Positions 34,904-46,115 of a stretch of DNA of 64,000 bases are shown here, in pieces. Under the pieces are notes generated by a model. It searched no databases. It saw only the letters and a list, made by a program, of their open reading frames with translations, and was not told the DNA's origin. The stretch is from Paraburkholderia lacunae (GTDB taxonomy: Bacteria; Pseudomonadota; Gammaproteobacteria; Burkholderiales; Burkholderiaceae): positions 310,001 to 374,000 of the forward strand of contig NZ_QHKS01000002.1 of the NCBI RefSeq assembly GCF_003353175.1, written 5' to 3'. Both the position numbers and the translations under genes were made by a program. Each line of letters begins with the position of its first letter. Position 1 is the first letter of the stretch.

Positions 34904-35114
34904 CATCATACGCTTCTGTTGCTAGCGATGTGTAAGTCGCATGACTTACCTGACAAACCGCCTGCATACCTATAAGTGACCGGTATTTTCTAAAAGTGAA
35001 GTGACTAATTGCGAGAATTTCGATTTCCTCATACAGAGCGCCGGATCGGGTTTGAATTTAGAATAGGCAAAATCGTCAGAGATGATCAACGTTCGACCAT
35101 AGTTCGGGTGTTCG

Positions 35115-35678
35115 ATGACAAACAAGAAAAATGCTTTGCGTGGTCTGGCTCTAAAAGGCGCTTCAGCAGTTGTGTTGCTTGGCGTATCGGGATTGGCCGT
35201 GGCTGATCCGTTCGGGGTGCAAGTCGCTGCGGGCGTGGGCGATCACCACGTCAAAAAGGTCGATCTCGGTTTCGTGTGGGATCCGAATCTGACGTGGTGG
35301 CAAATCGGCGATTGGCATTTCTCGCTGATCGGCGAAGCGCACGTGGCCTGGTGGCATACGAACGAAGGGAACGTCCACGACAACATCGGCGAAATCGGCG
35401 TGACGCCGATCATCCGCTTCATCAAGGGTTCAGGGTCGATCCGCCCTTATATTGAAGCGGGTGCCGGCATCCGGTTGCTGTCGAGTCCCAGAATTTCTAC
35501 GTCGCTCACCCTCGGGACGGCGTTCCAGTTCGCCGACATGGCGGGCGTCGGCGTGCAATTCGGCAGCCACCAGCAGTATCAGGCGGGCTACCGGTTCCAG
35601 CATATTTCCAACGGCGGTATCAAAGAGCCCAATCCTGGTATAAATTTCAGCCAGCTATATTTGCAATATAACTTCTGA
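35115..35678 (+). CDS. pagL: Lipid A 3-O-deacylase (PagL-like outer-membrane enzyme)
   Basis: 187 residues. Signal peptide to about residue 30 (ending GLAVA), then beta-strand pairs ending in an aromatic C-terminus (LYLQYNF) typical of an outer-membrane barrel. The catalytic His and Ser are in FQHISNGGIKEPNPG, the PagL pattern, with a downstream acidic or polar residue still to be assigned. PagL removes the 3-position acyl chain of lipid A, altering immune recognition and polymyxin response. ATG 35115 starts the signal peptide; an AT-rich region precedes it. Confidence 0.88.
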   Translation: MTNKKNALRGLALKGASAVVLLGVSGLAVADPFGVQVAAGVGDHHVKKVDLGFVWDPNLTWWQIGDWHFSLIGEAHVAWWHTNEGNVHDNIGEIGVTPIIRFIKGSGSIRPYIEAGAGIRLLSSPRISTSLTLGTAFQFADMAGVGVQFGSHQQYQAGYRFQHISNGGIKEPNPGINFSQLYLQYNF

Positions 35679-35721
35679 CGACCGTGGCCACGTCCGGCTC
35701 ATCGGTGCGAGGGGCTGAGCA

Positions 35722-36105
35722 ATGGCGGCAAAATTGATCGAAGCGATTCGCGGGCTCGAGCGTGAGCGCTTTCGTGCGATGGTCGACGGCGACGGGCCGT
35801 CGCTCGATACGCTGCTCGCGGACAACGTGAGCTATGTCCATACGAACGGCAAGCGTGAGACGAAGCGGCAGTTCATTGATGGCATTACAGCGGGACGCCG
35901 GCGCTATCGGCAGATCGAAGTGCAGTCGCAAGACGTGCTGCCGGTAGGGCGAGAGACCTGCGTCGTGACCGGGCGGGCGTTGATCGAGATGGAAGCGAAC
36001 AACGGGGCGCTGCTGTTTCCTATCGCGTACACGGCGATTCATACGCAGGAAGACGGGCAATGGCGCCTGATTGCCTGGCAGGCGACGCGTTGCGCGATCG
36101 AGTGA
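35722..36105 (+). CDS. NTF2-like (SnoaL/DUF4440-type) protein
   Basis: 127 residues, the size of a nuclear-transport-factor-2-like domain. LIEAIRGLERERFRAMVDGD, LDTLLADNVSYVHTNG and WRLIAWQATR fit the DUF4440 pattern. Such proteins are small cone-shaped folds with varied roles, so no substrate is proposed. Convergent with the truncated leuA. Confidence 0.78.
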   Translation: MAAKLIEAIRGLERERFRAMVDGDGPSLDTLLADNVSYVHTNGKRETKRQFIDGITAGRRRYRQIEVQSQDVLPVGRETCVVTGRALIEMEANNGALLFPIAYTAIHTQEDGQWRLIAWQATRCAIE

Positions 36106-36235
36106 GCCTTCGTGAGCCCGTCTCGTTTCGCCGCTGGCGCGTGGTGAGCGCCCGGCCGGCACGAGCCGCCGGGTTGCGCTGCTCGTGCTGGGCGTGTCGC
36201 CTGCCGGCAACGACTACCAGAACTCACTACACGGA

Positions 36236-37534
<1,299 letters not shown>

Positions 37535-37807
37535 CTACGGTCGGGGGTGAAACAGAAACAACGAGGAACTGCCTTGCGGACCGCGCTTTGAGCAACCTGA
37601 GCTGCCAGCGCGCGGCGCTACGTCCGGCTTACGCTAGACGTAGCGATAGGGGCCGCGCGAGGCGGCCGGAGGTAATTCGGAGGGTGTTCGGAAGGGAACG
37701 CATCGGCCGAATGTATGACAGCGGGCCGCGCCGTGTCAATCGGCGGTCTTTACGTTTTACACAGCGAGCGCCGCCGCAAAAACCGCCTCATGGCCGTGCA
37801 ACGCCCG

Positions 37808-38779
37808 TCACATGGGCGTTTTCGCGACGTCCACGATCAGTTCGACTTGACGCGAAATCGCGCTCGGCACCGGCGCTTCGCCGCGCAGCACGGCGCTGAT
37901 CCACGCGGCGGTGGTAGGAGCGTCGCGTGCTTCGGGCAAGTCGACCTCGGGCGCGTCGGGCGATGAACGCTCGTGCGGCACGCGCGTTTCGCAGACGCCG
38001 TCGTGCAGCCAGTCGACCTGCACCTGCCGCCGCGTGTCGGCCACCGCTTCGCCTTCAGTGCCGCGCGCGAGCAGGGCGCCGCCTGCCGCGGCGTCCGGAT
38101 GCGTGTTGAACAGTTGCGTGAGACTGTCCCGATACGGCGGATGTGTGTAGTTCACGAGCCGCAGGCCGGCCGGGGCGAACGGCTGCAGGATCTTCACGAG
38201 CGTGTGCGTCGAATTGCGCACGCCCATGCGGCGGCGCAGCGCGAGGAGCCGCGCGAGCTTCGGTGCGAGTACGCCGATCGGCGCGAATGCGAGACGCCGC
38301 TGCGCCAGGCCGTCTTCGATATCGGCGTGGTTTTGCGCGTGGGGGATGTCCAGATGGGTGAAGATTTCGGCGCTTGTGACGCGGCCCGGATCTTCGGTGA
38401 CGCCGTGCACCAGCACCGGCACACCCTCGCGCGCCAGCAGCAACGCCAGCAAGGGCACGAGATTCGGTTGCTTGCGCGCGCCGTTGTAGCTCGGAATCGA
38501 GACAGGCCGGAACGCGCCGTGCGGCAGATGAACCGGTTCGAACGACGCGTGCGCGCCGGCCAGCATCGCGGCGAGTTCGTCGGCTGTTTCGCCCTTCACG
38601 CGATAGGCGAGCAGCACCGCGCCGAGTTCGAGGTCGGACACGCGGCCGTCGAGCATGGCGTCGTAAAGAGCGCGGGTATCTTCGGCGCTAAGCGCGCGGG
38701 CGCCGTTCGGGCCGCGGCCGATTTCCTTGATGAAACGGGCGCAGGGAAAGACGGAAGTGGCGGTGGCAGAGTCGGTCAT
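37808..38779 (-). CDS. ybiB: YbiB-type DNA-binding protein (TrpD2 family)
   Basis: 323 residues, related to anthranilate phosphoribosyltransferase. The N-terminal helical part (FIKEIGRGPNGARALS, LDGRVSDLELGAVLLAYRVKGET) is typical, and PNLVPLLALLLAREGVPVLVHG replaces the TrpD substrate loop. Homologues bind nucleic acid and are not trp enzymes; no trp gene is near. It lies 500 bp upstream of the leuA start on the same strand. Confidence 0.88.
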   Translation of the reverse strand: MTDSATATSVFPCARFIKEIGRGPNGARALSAEDTRALYDAMLDGRVSDLELGAVLLAYRVKGETADELAAMLAGAHASFEPVHLPHGAFRPVSIPSYNGARKQPNLVPLLALLLAREGVPVLVHGVTEDPGRVTSAEIFTHLDIPHAQNHADIEDGLAQRRLAFAPIGVLAPKLARLLALRRRMGVRNSTHTLVKILQPFAPAGLRLVNYTHPPYRDSLTQLFNTHPDAAAGGALLARGTEGEAVADTRRQVQVDWLHDGVCETRVPHERSSPDAPEVDLPEARDAPTTAAWISAVLRGEAPVPSAISRQVELIVDVAKTPM

Positions 38780-38995
38780 CGGGCGCAGTGGGGCGTAGTG
38801 GCGTACCGCCGTAAGCGGTTGGCCAGGGTATTCAAAGGACGAGATTCAGTGTGAGTATCGCATCTATGGCGGTCCCGCGAGACGATGCGCCGGTGCCGCC
38901 GGCCGTGCGTGTCAATGCGCGCCGTGCTTTCGTGCGCGTTAAACTCGGTGTTTTATCGCCGCGCTGGCGGCACAATTAAAAAGACGGAGAACGGG

Positions 38996-39694
38996 ATGAG
39001 TTACGTATTTGCACCCGCACCGGTGGTCGCGGTGCCGGTCGTGGAGGCCAGCGAACAGTTCGCGGTACGCCGCATCTACTGTGTGGGCCGTAACTACGAG
39101 GCGCACGCGCGTGAGATGGGGCATGATCCCGACCGCGAACCGCCGTTCTTCTTCACCAAACCGGCCGATGCAGTGCTGTACGTCGCACCTGGCGCAACCG
39201 GCGAATTCCCCTATCCGTCCCAATCGAATAACGTGCACTACGAGATGGAACTGGTGGCGGCGATCGGCAAGGGCGGCAAGAACATTCCCGCTGAAAGCGC
39301 GCTCGACCATGTCTACGGCTATGCGCTGGGGCTCGACATGACGCGCCGCGATTTGCAGGCCGAGGCGAAGAAGCTGGGGCGTCCGTGGGATACCGCGAAG
39401 GGCTTCGATCACTCGGCGCCGATCGGTCCGATTCATTCGGTGGCGACGGTCGGACATATCGGCAAGGGTGCGATCTGGTTATCGGTGAACGGTGAGCAAA
39501 AGCAAAGCTCGGACGTGTCGCAGCTGATCTGGTCGGTGGCCGAGACCGTCGCCTATCTGTCGACGCTGTTTGAACTGCAACCGGGCGACCTGATTTTCAC
39601 CGGCACGCCAGAAGGCGTCGGCGCGGTGGTGCAGGGCGATCTGATGAAGGGTGGCGTGGATGGGCTCGGAGAGTTCAGCGTGCGGGTAGTCTGA
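38996..39694 (+). CDS. Fumarylacetoacetate hydrolase family protein, probable fumarylpyruvate hydrolase
   Basis: 232 residues from ATG 38996. The FAH fold is shown by YCVGRNYEAHAREMG, YEMELVAAIGKGGKNI and YALGLDMTRRDLQ with the metal-binding acidic residues (FEMEL/Glu, Asp). Length and start resemble fumarylpyruvate hydrolases of the gentisate pathway (NagK). The next gene encodes the matching isomerase. The gentisate dioxygenase is not here, so related pathways (homogentisate) are not excluded. Confidence 0.86.
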   Translation: MSYVFAPAPVVAVPVVEASEQFAVRRIYCVGRNYEAHAREMGHDPDREPPFFFTKPADAVLYVAPGATGEFPYPSQSNNVHYEMELVAAIGKGGKNIPAESALDHVYGYALGLDMTRRDLQAEAKKLGRPWDTAKGFDHSAPIGPIHSVATVGHIGKGAIWLSVNGEQKQSSDVSQLIWSVAETVAYLSTLFELQPGDLIFTGTPEGVGAVVQGDLMKGGVDGLGEFSVRVV

Positions 39695-39718
39695 AGACGG
39701 CCGGAGGAGACACACACC

Positions 39719-40363
39719 ATGAAGCTCTACAGCTATTTCCGCAGCTCGGCATCCTATCGCGTGCGTATCGCGCTGAACCTGAAGAACCTGCCGTACGACT
39801 ACGTGCCGGTGCACCTCGTGCGCGACGGCGGCGAGCAGTTGAAGCCCGAGTATCGCAAGGTGAATGTGGACGGCATCGTGCCGACGTTCGTCGACGGTAA
39901 CGAAGTGATGCCGCAGTCGCTCGCGATCATCGAGTATCTGGAAGAAACGCATCCCGAGCCGCCGTTGTTGCCGGCGGCGCCGGCCGATCGCGCGTATGTG
40001 CGCTCGGTGGCGTTGCAAGTCGCGTGCGAGATTCATCCGCTGAACAACCTGCGCGTGCTGAAGTACCTAAAGCACACGCTGTGTTTGGACGACGACGCGA
40101 AGGACGCGTGGTACCGGCATTGGGTCGAGGCGGGCTTTACGACGCTCGAAGCGCATCTGGCGGGCGATTCGCGCACCGGCAAGATGTGCTTCGGCGATCA
40201 GCCGACGCTGGCCGACGCGTGCCTGATCCCGCAGGTGTTCAACGCGCAGCGCTTCAAGGTCGACACGGCGCGGTTTCCGACGATTCAGCGCATCTACGAT
40301 CACGCGATGCAACTCGATGCGTTCGCGCGTGCGGCGCCCGGTGCGCAGCCGGACGCGGAATGA
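39719..40363 (+). CDS. maiA: Maleylpyruvate/maleylacetoacetate isomerase (zeta-class GST)
   Basis: 214 residues. The thioredoxin-like half has the catalytic serine motif YFRSSASYRVRIALN and MPQSLAIIEYLEE; the helical half has CEIHPLNNLRVLKYL and LADACLIPQVFNAQR. Isomerises the maleyl ring-cleavage product to the fumaryl form with glutathione, which the preceding hydrolase then cleaves. Operon with the FAH-family gene; 24 bp apart with GGAGG upstream. Confidence 0.9.
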   Translation: MKLYSYFRSSASYRVRIALNLKNLPYDYVPVHLVRDGGEQLKPEYRKVNVDGIVPTFVDGNEVMPQSLAIIEYLEETHPEPPLLPAAPADRAYVRSVALQVACEIHPLNNLRVLKYLKHTLCLDDDAKDAWYRHWVEAGFTTLEAHLAGDSRTGKMCFGDQPTLADACLIPQVFNAQRFKVDTARFPTIQRIYDHAMQLDAFARAAPGAQPDAE

Positions 40364-40382
40364 TTCCATGGCGTGAATAAAA

Positions 40383-40456
40383 AGGGCGCTCGATGAGCTG
40401 ACCTCGCAAAGTTGGATACCGGTCCAACCTTTGGCGTGCAGTTCACGAAGCGCCCT
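40383..40456. repeat. Nested inverted repeat between maiA and ftsY
   Basis: Outer arms AGGGCGCT (40383-40390) and AGCGCCCT (40449-40456) enclose an inner palindrome GTTGGA-TACCGG-TCCAAC (40411-40428). A-run on the left and T-run on the right flank it. It sits between convergent genes and may be a bidirectional terminator, but its 74-nt length and nesting are unusual. Confidence 0.7.
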
Positions 40457-40488
40457 CTTTGCTGTTTCGCTGCGAGCGGCGTGTACGC

Positions 40489-41622
40489 TCAACCGCCCAG
40501 CAGGGCGTCCGAAAACTCTTCCGCGCTGAACGGCTGCAAATCCTCGACCGTTTCGCCGACGCCGATGAAGTAAACCGGGATCGGACGCTGCCGGGCGATC
40601 GCCGCAAGAATGCCGCCCTTCGCCGTGCCGTCGAGCTTGGTCACGATCAGGCCGGTGAGGCCGAGCGCGTCGTCGAAAGCCTTCACTTGTGCGAGCGCGT
40701 TCTGCCCGGTGTTCGCGTCGATCACCAGCAGCACTTCGTGCGGCGCGCCGTCTTGCGCCTTGCCGATCACGCGCTTCACCTTGCGCAGTTCTTCCATCAG
40801 ATGCAGTTGGGTCGGCAGGCGGCCGGCGGTGTCGGCCATCAGCACGTCGATCTTGCGCGCACGTGCAGCGCCGACCGCGTCGAAGATCACCGCGGCCGGA
40901 TCGCCGCTTTCCTGCGACACCACCGTTACATTATTGCGCTGGCCCCAGATCGCCAGTTGCTCGCGCGCGGCGGCGCGGAAGGTGTCGCCCGCGGCCAGCA
41001 GCACCGATTGATCGAAGCTCTGCAGATGCTTGGCAAGCTTGCCGATGCTGGTGGTTTTGCCCGCGCCGTTGACGCCGGCGATCATCATCACGAGCGGTTG
41101 CGCGCGGCCGAGCATCAGCGATTTCTCCAGCGGCTCGAGCAGGTCGATCAGCAGTGTGCGCAGCGCTGCTTTGACCTGTTGCGGGTCGGTGAGGCGCTCG
41201 GCGCGCACTTTCTCACGTAGCGATTCGAGCAGAAATTCGGTGGCGTCGACGCCCGCATCGGACATCAGCAGCGCGGTTTCCAGTTCCTCGTACAGATCCT
41301 CGTCGATCTTCGTGCCGATGAAAATACCGGTTAGGCTCGAACTGGTTTTCGACAGGCCGGTTTTCAGCCGCGTGAGCCAGGAACGCTTCGCGCCCGCGTC
41401 CAGCAGCGGCGGCGGAACGATTTCGACGGTTTCCAGCTCGGCCTCGGGGGCCTGCGGCTCGTTTGCCGGAGGAGCGGCGGGCGGCTGCGCCTCGCTGCGA
41501 ACCGGGGCGGCCGGCGTCTCTATGGGGGCCTCAGGCGCCAGGGTTTCCGGCGGCGTCTGCGATTCGTCTGGCGCGTTACCGGACTCTTTCGAACCCTTGA
41601 ATCGTTTGAAAAAGCTGAACAT
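40489..41622 (-). CDS. ftsY: Signal recognition particle receptor FtsY
   Basis: 377 residues from ATG 41622. The N-terminal A region (about 1-75) is rich in Glu, Pro and Ala. The NG domain has the P-loop [24 protein letters not shown], and TKLDGTAKGG guanine motif. Receives SRP-ribosome complexes at the membrane. The frame stays open upstream but the extension is not family-like. Divergent from rsmD. Confidence 0.95.
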   Translation of the reverse strand: MFSFFKRFKGSKESGNAPDESQTPPETLAPEAPIETPAAPVRSEAQPPAAPPANEPQAPEAELETVEIVPPPLLDAGAKRSWLTRLKTGLSKTSSSLTGIFIGTKIDEDLYEELETALLMSDAGVDATEFLLESLREKVRAERLTDPQQVKAALRTLLIDLLEPLEKSLMLGRAQPLVMMIAGVNGAGKTTSIGKLAKHLQSFDQSVLLAAGDTFRAAAREQLAIWGQRNNVTVVSQESGDPAAVIFDAVGAARARKIDVLMADTAGRLPTQLHLMEELRKVKRVIGKAQDGAPHEVLLVIDANTGQNALAQVKAFDDALGLTGLIVTKLDGTAKGGILAAIARQRPIPVYFIGVGETVEDLQPFSAEEFSDALLGG

Positions 41623-41863
41623 GATCTGGCGTGGTGAGAGCGCGCGCCGATGCGCGCAGCCGGCACGAAACCGGCAGGAGCGGCAGGCAGCGTTGCGATG
41701 CGGGATGCAAGGCGCTGGAAGCCGCACATTTTATCAGGCGCGCCGCTGCCCGTCGTATTGGCCGAACGGCCAGGCTGGACGCGGCGCCCCCCTGTGGTAA
41801 CGTTGGCGCTCCGGCCCGCACGCATCGGCGTGGCGGGCGCCTTTCTTACGTAATCGAAACTGC

Positions 41864-42478
41864 ATGCCCCGTTCCGCACCTTCACGCGCCCACGGCGCTT
41901 CATCCAAAGGCGGCAAAGCGCACGCTATCCGTATCATCGGCGGCGACTGGAAGCGCACGCCGCTGCCCGTGCTCGATCTGGACGGCCTGCGGCCCACGCC
42001 CGACCGCGTGCGCGAAACGCTGTTCAACTGGCTTGGCCAACGTCTGGATGGCCAGCGCTGCCTCGATCTGTTCGCCGGCAGCGGCGCGCTGGGCTTCGAG
42101 GCGGCCTCACGCGGCGCGGCACGGGTGCTGATGGTCGAGCGCAATGCGCGGGCCGCCAGCCAGCTGCGCGCGAACCAGCAGCGTCTGTCGGCGCGCATGA
42201 TCGAAATCGCTGAAGCAGACGGTTTGCGGCTCGCGGCAAGCCTCGCACCCGGGTCGTTCGACGTGGTATTCCTCGATCCGCCCTTCGGCGACGATCTGCT
42301 CGACAAGGCGCTCGCGCTGGCCGTGCCGCTGTTGAGCGCGGAGGGCTTTCTGTATGTCGAAGCGGGCGCCGCGCTCGAGCTCGTTGATAACGAAACGCTC
42401 GCCGGCTGGCAGATCGTGCGGCAAGGCAAAGCCGGAGCTGTCCACTTTCATTTGCTGCAACGCGAAAATAAGGAATAA
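41864..42478 (+). CDS. rsmD: 16S rRNA (guanine(966)-N2)-methyltransferase
   Basis: 204 residues. IRIIGGDWKRTPL start, LRPTPDRVRETLFNWL, the SAM motif CLDLFAGSGALGFEAASRGA and the catalytic DPPFGDDLL of N2-guanine methyltransferases. Methylates G966 of the small subunit. The gene precedes coaD, the usual order. Confidence 0.94.
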   Translation: MPRSAPSRAHGASSKGGKAHAIRIIGGDWKRTPLPVLDLDGLRPTPDRVRETLFNWLGQRLDGQRCLDLFAGSGALGFEAASRGAARVLMVERNARAASQLRANQQRLSARMIEIAEADGLRLAASLAPGSFDVVFLDPPFGDDLLDKALALAVPLLSAEGFLYVEAGAALELVDNETLAGWQIVRQGKAGAVHFHLLQRENKE

Positions 42479-42590
42479 TGCGCGTTCCAAAACAAGCGCC
42501 GAACGGTCTGCCGTTACGTGCGCGGCCGGTGCCAAATGCGTCGCGTGGACGCTTTGACGTGCCCATTTGTCTGAAGAGAGGAGAAGTCTC

Positions 42591-43106
42591 ATGGTAGTCG
42601 CCGTGTACCCGGGCACATTCGACCCGCTGACGCGCGGTCACGAAGACCTCGTTCGACGCGCGTCGAGCATTTTCGACACGCTGGTGGTAGGCGTTGCCGA
42701 CAGCCGCAACAAAAAGCCGTTCTTCACGCTCGAAGAGCGCCTCGACATTGCCCATGAAGTGCTGGGCCACTACCCGAACGTTCAGGTGATGAGCTTCAAG
42801 GGGCTGCTAAAGGACTTCGTACGCAGCAACAACGCGCGGGTGATCGTGCGTGGCCTGCGTGCCGTCTCGGACTTCGAATATGAGTTCCAGATGGCCGGCA
42901 TGAATCGTTATTTGCTGCCGGACGTCGAAACCATGTTCATGACGCCTTCCGATCAATACCAGTTCATCTCGGGCACGATCGTGCGCGAGATCGCGCAACT
43001 GGGGGGCGATGTCAGCAAATTTGTGTTCCCGTCGGTCGAAAAATGGCTGATGGAAAAGGTTGCTGCGCTGGATCAGAACAATGGTGCTTCGGCGGCGCAA
43101 CCGTAA
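42591..43106 (+). CDS. coaD: Pantetheine-phosphate adenylyltransferase
   Basis: 171 residues from ATG 42591 (AGAGGAGAAG just upstream). Makes dephospho-CoA from 4'-phosphopantetheine and ATP. The TxGH nucleotidyltransferase motif is LTRGHEDL (about residue 15) and the second is [12 protein letters not shown]. Follows rsmD and precedes the ferredoxin gene. Confidence 0.96.
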   Translation: MVVAVYPGTFDPLTRGHEDLVRRASSIFDTLVVGVADSRNKKPFFTLEERLDIAHEVLGHYPNVQVMSFKGLLKDFVRSNNARVIVRGLRAVSDFEYEFQMAGMNRYLLPDVETMFMTPSDQYQFISGTIVREIAQLGGDVSKFVFPSVEKWLMEKVAALDQNNGASAAQP

Positions 43107-43115
43107 CCGGCGTAA

Positions 43116-43427
<312 letters not shown>

Positions 43428-43499
43428 TGAACGGCGAGGCGTCGGCCTCGCTGCGTTTTTTGCACCGTCCTTCGCGCGTTCTGTTTGGGCCATGCGTTG

Positions 43500-44579
43500 T
43501 TACCCGACGTAGGCACTGAAAATGTCGCGCAACGCGTGCAGCAGGATGTCGGATTCGGCGTCGGTGCCGACTGAGATCCGCAAATGTTGATCGATTCGCG
43601 CCGCCTTGAAGTGGCGCACGAAAATTTCCCTTTCCCTTAGCCGTGCCGTGAGTGTCGCCGCGTCGTAGCCCTCGTGGCGCGCGAACAGCAGATTCGCCGC
43701 CGACGGCACCACCTCGAAGCCCAGCGCCGTCAGCCCCGCGGCCAGCCGCTCGCGGCTCGCAATCACTTTGGCGCAATTGGCGCGAAACCAGGCATCGTCC
43801 TCGTACGCGGCGATAGCGGCCGCTTGCGCCAGCCGGTCGAGCGGATACGAATTGAAACTGTCCTTCACGCGGTTTAGCGCGGCGATCAACTCGGGATTGC
43901 CGAACGCGAAGCCGACGCGCATTCCGGCCAGCGAACGCGACTTCGAGACCGTTTGAATCACCAGCAGATGCGCATAGCGGTCAATCAGCCTGATGGCCGA
44001 TTCGGCGCCGAAATCCACATAGGCCTCGTCGATCACCACGACCGAACCCGTATTACGGGCAACGAGGCGCTCGATATCGGCGAGCGGCAGAGGACGTCCG
44101 GTCGGCGCATTCGGATTCGGGAACAGCACGCCGCCGTTAGGCGCCGCGTAATCGTCGACATTGATCGCGAAGGTGTCGTCGAGCGCGACAGTCCGGTAGG
44201 CGACTTCGAAAAGCCGCGCGTAGGTTGGATAGAAACTGTACGTGATGTCCGGAAACAGCAGCGGCTCGTTGTGCTTCAACAATGCCTGAAAGGTGAGCGC
44301 CAGTACTTCGTCTGAACCGTTGCCCGCGAAGACCTGCTCAGGACGAATACCGTGATACGCGGCGACCGTTTCGCGCAGCTTGCGCGCCGTAGGATCGGGA
44401 TAGCGCTTGAGCGACTCGCCTGTAGCGCCCAGCTCCCGCAGGATCGCTTCGACCACGCGCGGCGACGGCGGATACGGGTTCTCGTTGGTGTTCAGCTTCA
44501 CCGGATGCGCGAGCGCGGGCTGTTCGCCCGGCACATAAGGCGTCAGACGGTGGACGATGTCACTCCAATAGCGGCTCAA
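43500..44579 (-). CDS. hisC: Histidinol-phosphate aminotransferase
   Basis: 359 residues, PLP fold-type [45 protein letters not shown] and the PLP-lysine segment [16 protein letters not shown] are all there. Transaminates imidazole-acetol phosphate in histidine synthesis; some homologues act on other amino acids. Not in a his operon here. Followed in the minus direction by the convergent ferredoxin gene. Confidence 0.93.
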   Translation of the reverse strand: MSRYWSDIVHRLTPYVPGEQPALAHPVKLNTNENPYPPSPRVVEAILRELGATGESLKRYPDPTARKLRETVAAYHGIRPEQVFAGNGSDEVLALTFQALLKHNEPLLFPDITYSFYPTYARLFEVAYRTVALDDTFAINVDDYAAPNGGVLFPNPNAPTGRPLPLADIERLVARNTGSVVVIDEAYVDFGAESAIRLIDRYAHLLVIQTVSKSRSLAGMRVGFAFGNPELIAALNRVKDSFNSYPLDRLAQAAAIAAYEDDAWFRANCAKVIASRERLAAGLTALGFEVVPSAANLLFARHEGYDAATLTARLREREIFVRHFKAARIDQHLRISVGTDAESDILLHALRDIFSAYVG

Positions 44580-44638
44580 GCGAATCTCCTGTCGGTGGCA
44601 AGACGGCGGCGGATGCGGATTGCAGATGGGCGGCGCGC

Positions 44639-45241
44639 TCAGGAATTGCGATGCAGCAGCATCATCGCGCGTTCAAGCTCGCCTTTGATGATCTGCGGCA
44701 TCACGGCGAGCGCCCGTTCGATCGACGCATCGATCGCGTCCTGCTCTTCCCGCCGCGGTGGTTTCAGCACGTAATTGGCGACGTCCGGCTTGGCGCCGGC
44801 GCGCGCGCTTTCGGGAATCAGGTCGCGCGGATGGCCGATGCCGATCCGCAGCCGCCAATACTGTTGCGACGACAGATGCGCAGTGATGTCTTTCAAGCCA
44901 TTGTGACCACCGCTGCCGCCGCCGAGCTTCAGCTTGACGCTGCCTGGCGGCATATCGAGTTCGTCGTGAGCGACCAGAATCTCGTCGGGGAGGATCTTGA
45001 AGAACTGCGCCACCGCCACGACCGACTGACCCGAGCGGTTCATATACGTCTGCGGTTCCAGAAGATGTACTTCTTCGCCATGAAGCCGCGCTTTCGCATA
45101 GAAACCGTGGAAGCGCCGCTCGTCACGCAGCGTCGTGCCTGCTTCGCGCGCCAGTTGATCGACTAGCCAGAAGCCGGCGTTGTGGCGCGTCGCGGTGTAT
45201 TCGGCGCCCGGATTGCCGAGCCCGACGATCAGCTTGATCAT
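44639..45241 (-). CDS. pth: Peptidyl-tRNA hydrolase
   Basis: 200 residues from ATG 45241. Releases peptide from stalled peptidyl-t[23 protein letters not shown] includes the catalytic histidine region, and [11 protein letters not shown] and [11 protein letters not shown] are conserved. Downstream of rplY on the same strand, separated by a terminator. The usual Pth neighbour. Confidence 0.96.
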   Translation of the reverse strand: MIKLIVGLGNPGAEYTATRHNAGFWLVDQLAREAGTTLRDERRFHGFYAKARLHGEEVHLLEPQTYMNRSGQSVVAVAQFFKILPDEILVAHDELDMPPGSVKLKLGGGSGGHNGLKDITAHLSSQQYWRLRIGIGHPRDLIPESARAGAKPDVANYVLKPPRREEQDAIDASIERALAVMPQIIKGELERAMMLLHRNS

Positions 45242-45291
45242 GTTTGCCTGGGTCCATCTGGCTCGGCGCCGCATGCAGCCGAGCTGAAAAA

Positions 45292-45327
45292 ACGAAAAAA
45301 AACCCGCCGGGGCGAACCTCGGCGGGT
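45292..45327 (-). terminator. Intrinsic terminator between rplY and pth
   Basis: Stem of CCCGCCG/CGGCGGG (arms about 45302-45312 and 45317-45327) with a CGAA loop. A run of A at 45292-45302 reads as a T-run on the minus strand. Read-through is likely needed for pth. Confidence 0.85.
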
Positions 45328-45380
45328 CACATCGACCGTTTCATTGAAACGGATCGAGAGGATTGCTCGCTCAGTGCAGC

Positions 45381-46001
45381 TTAAGCAGCCGGCGTTTCGC
45401 CTTCGCCCGCAGCAGCGGCTTCGCCTTCAGCGATTGCGCCAGCCGGGATTGTTGCAGCAGCGATCACCGGGTTTTCTGCTTCGACGTGAGCAACCAGTGC
45501 GACGCCTGCCGGCAGGACGATGTCCTTGGCGTGAATCGATTGGCCTGCTTCGATCTTCGCCAGGTCGACTTCGAGGAATTCCGGCAGTGCCGACGGCAGG
45601 CACTCGATTTCGATATCGTTGAGGACGTGTGAGATCACCGCGCTCGACAGCTTCACTGCCGGGTTGGTTTCCTGGTTCATGAAGTGCAGCGGCACCTTGG
45701 TGTGCAGCTTCTTCTTCGCGTCGACACGTTGGAAGTCCACGTGCAGAACGAGCTGACGGAACGGGTGGTATTGCACGTCGCGCAGCAGAACCTGTTGCGA
45801 CTTGCCACCGATTTCCAGATCGAGAATCGACGAGTGGAAAACTTCTTTCTTCAGCGCGTGCCACAGCGCGTTGTGGTCCAGTTCGACCAATTGCGTTTCA
45901 GCACCAGCGCCATATACGATGCCCGGGGTCTTGCCCGAGTTACGCAGGCGGCGGCTCGCACCCGTACCTTGCAGGTTACGCTCGAAAGCGACTACTTTCA
46001 T
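45381..46001 (-). CDS. rplY: 50S ribosomal protein L25 (CTC form)
   Basis: 206 residues from ATG 46001. [20 protein letters not shown], then GKTPGIVYG of the 5S-rRNA-binding L25 domain, and a C-terminal TL5/CTC domain ([25 protein letters not shown]). The Ala/Glu-rich tail after VAHVE is common in this group. Lies between prs and pth, a conserved order. Confidence 0.95.
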   Translation of the reverse strand: MKVVAFERNLQGTGASRRLRNSGKTPGIVYGAGAETQLVELDHNALWHALKKEVFHSSILDLEIGGKSQQVLLRDVQYHPFRQLVLHVDFQRVDAKKKLHTKVPLHFMNQETNPAVKLSSAVISHVLNDIEIECLPSALPEFLEVDLAKIEAGQSIHAKDIVLPAGVALVAHVEAENPVIAAATIPAGAIAEGEAAAAGEGETPAA

Positions 46002-46080
46002 TTGAATCTCCAATACACTGCCCGCGACCAGGCAGTAAAAACGGGGCCCGCAAGCCACTATGGCTGAGGCCCCAAAACGG

Positions 46081-46108
46081 CGGCACGAACCTTCGTTCGT
46101 TCGTGCCG
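46081..46108. repeat. Inverted repeat between prs and rplY
   Basis: CGGCACGAA and TTCGTGCCG, 9-bp perfect arms with a 10-nt spacer that itself contains TTCGTTCG. Second of three hairpins in this 162-bp gap. Confidence 0.7.
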
Positions 46109-46115
46109 ATTGTGC

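Larger units (their letters stand above)
34752..35114. other. AT-richer intergenic region between rpoH and pagL
   Basis: 363 bp, clearly richer in A and T than the flanks. It holds the CIRCE element, a 10-bp-arm palindrome (34878-34903) and a 7-bp-arm palindrome (34932-34949). Both divergent genes must start here. No gene is seen. Confidence 0.7.

Noticed and set aside
37600..37700. Possible gene between leuA and ybiB
   Set aside because: Arg-rich frames on both strands with no motif; treated as leader and intergenic DNA.
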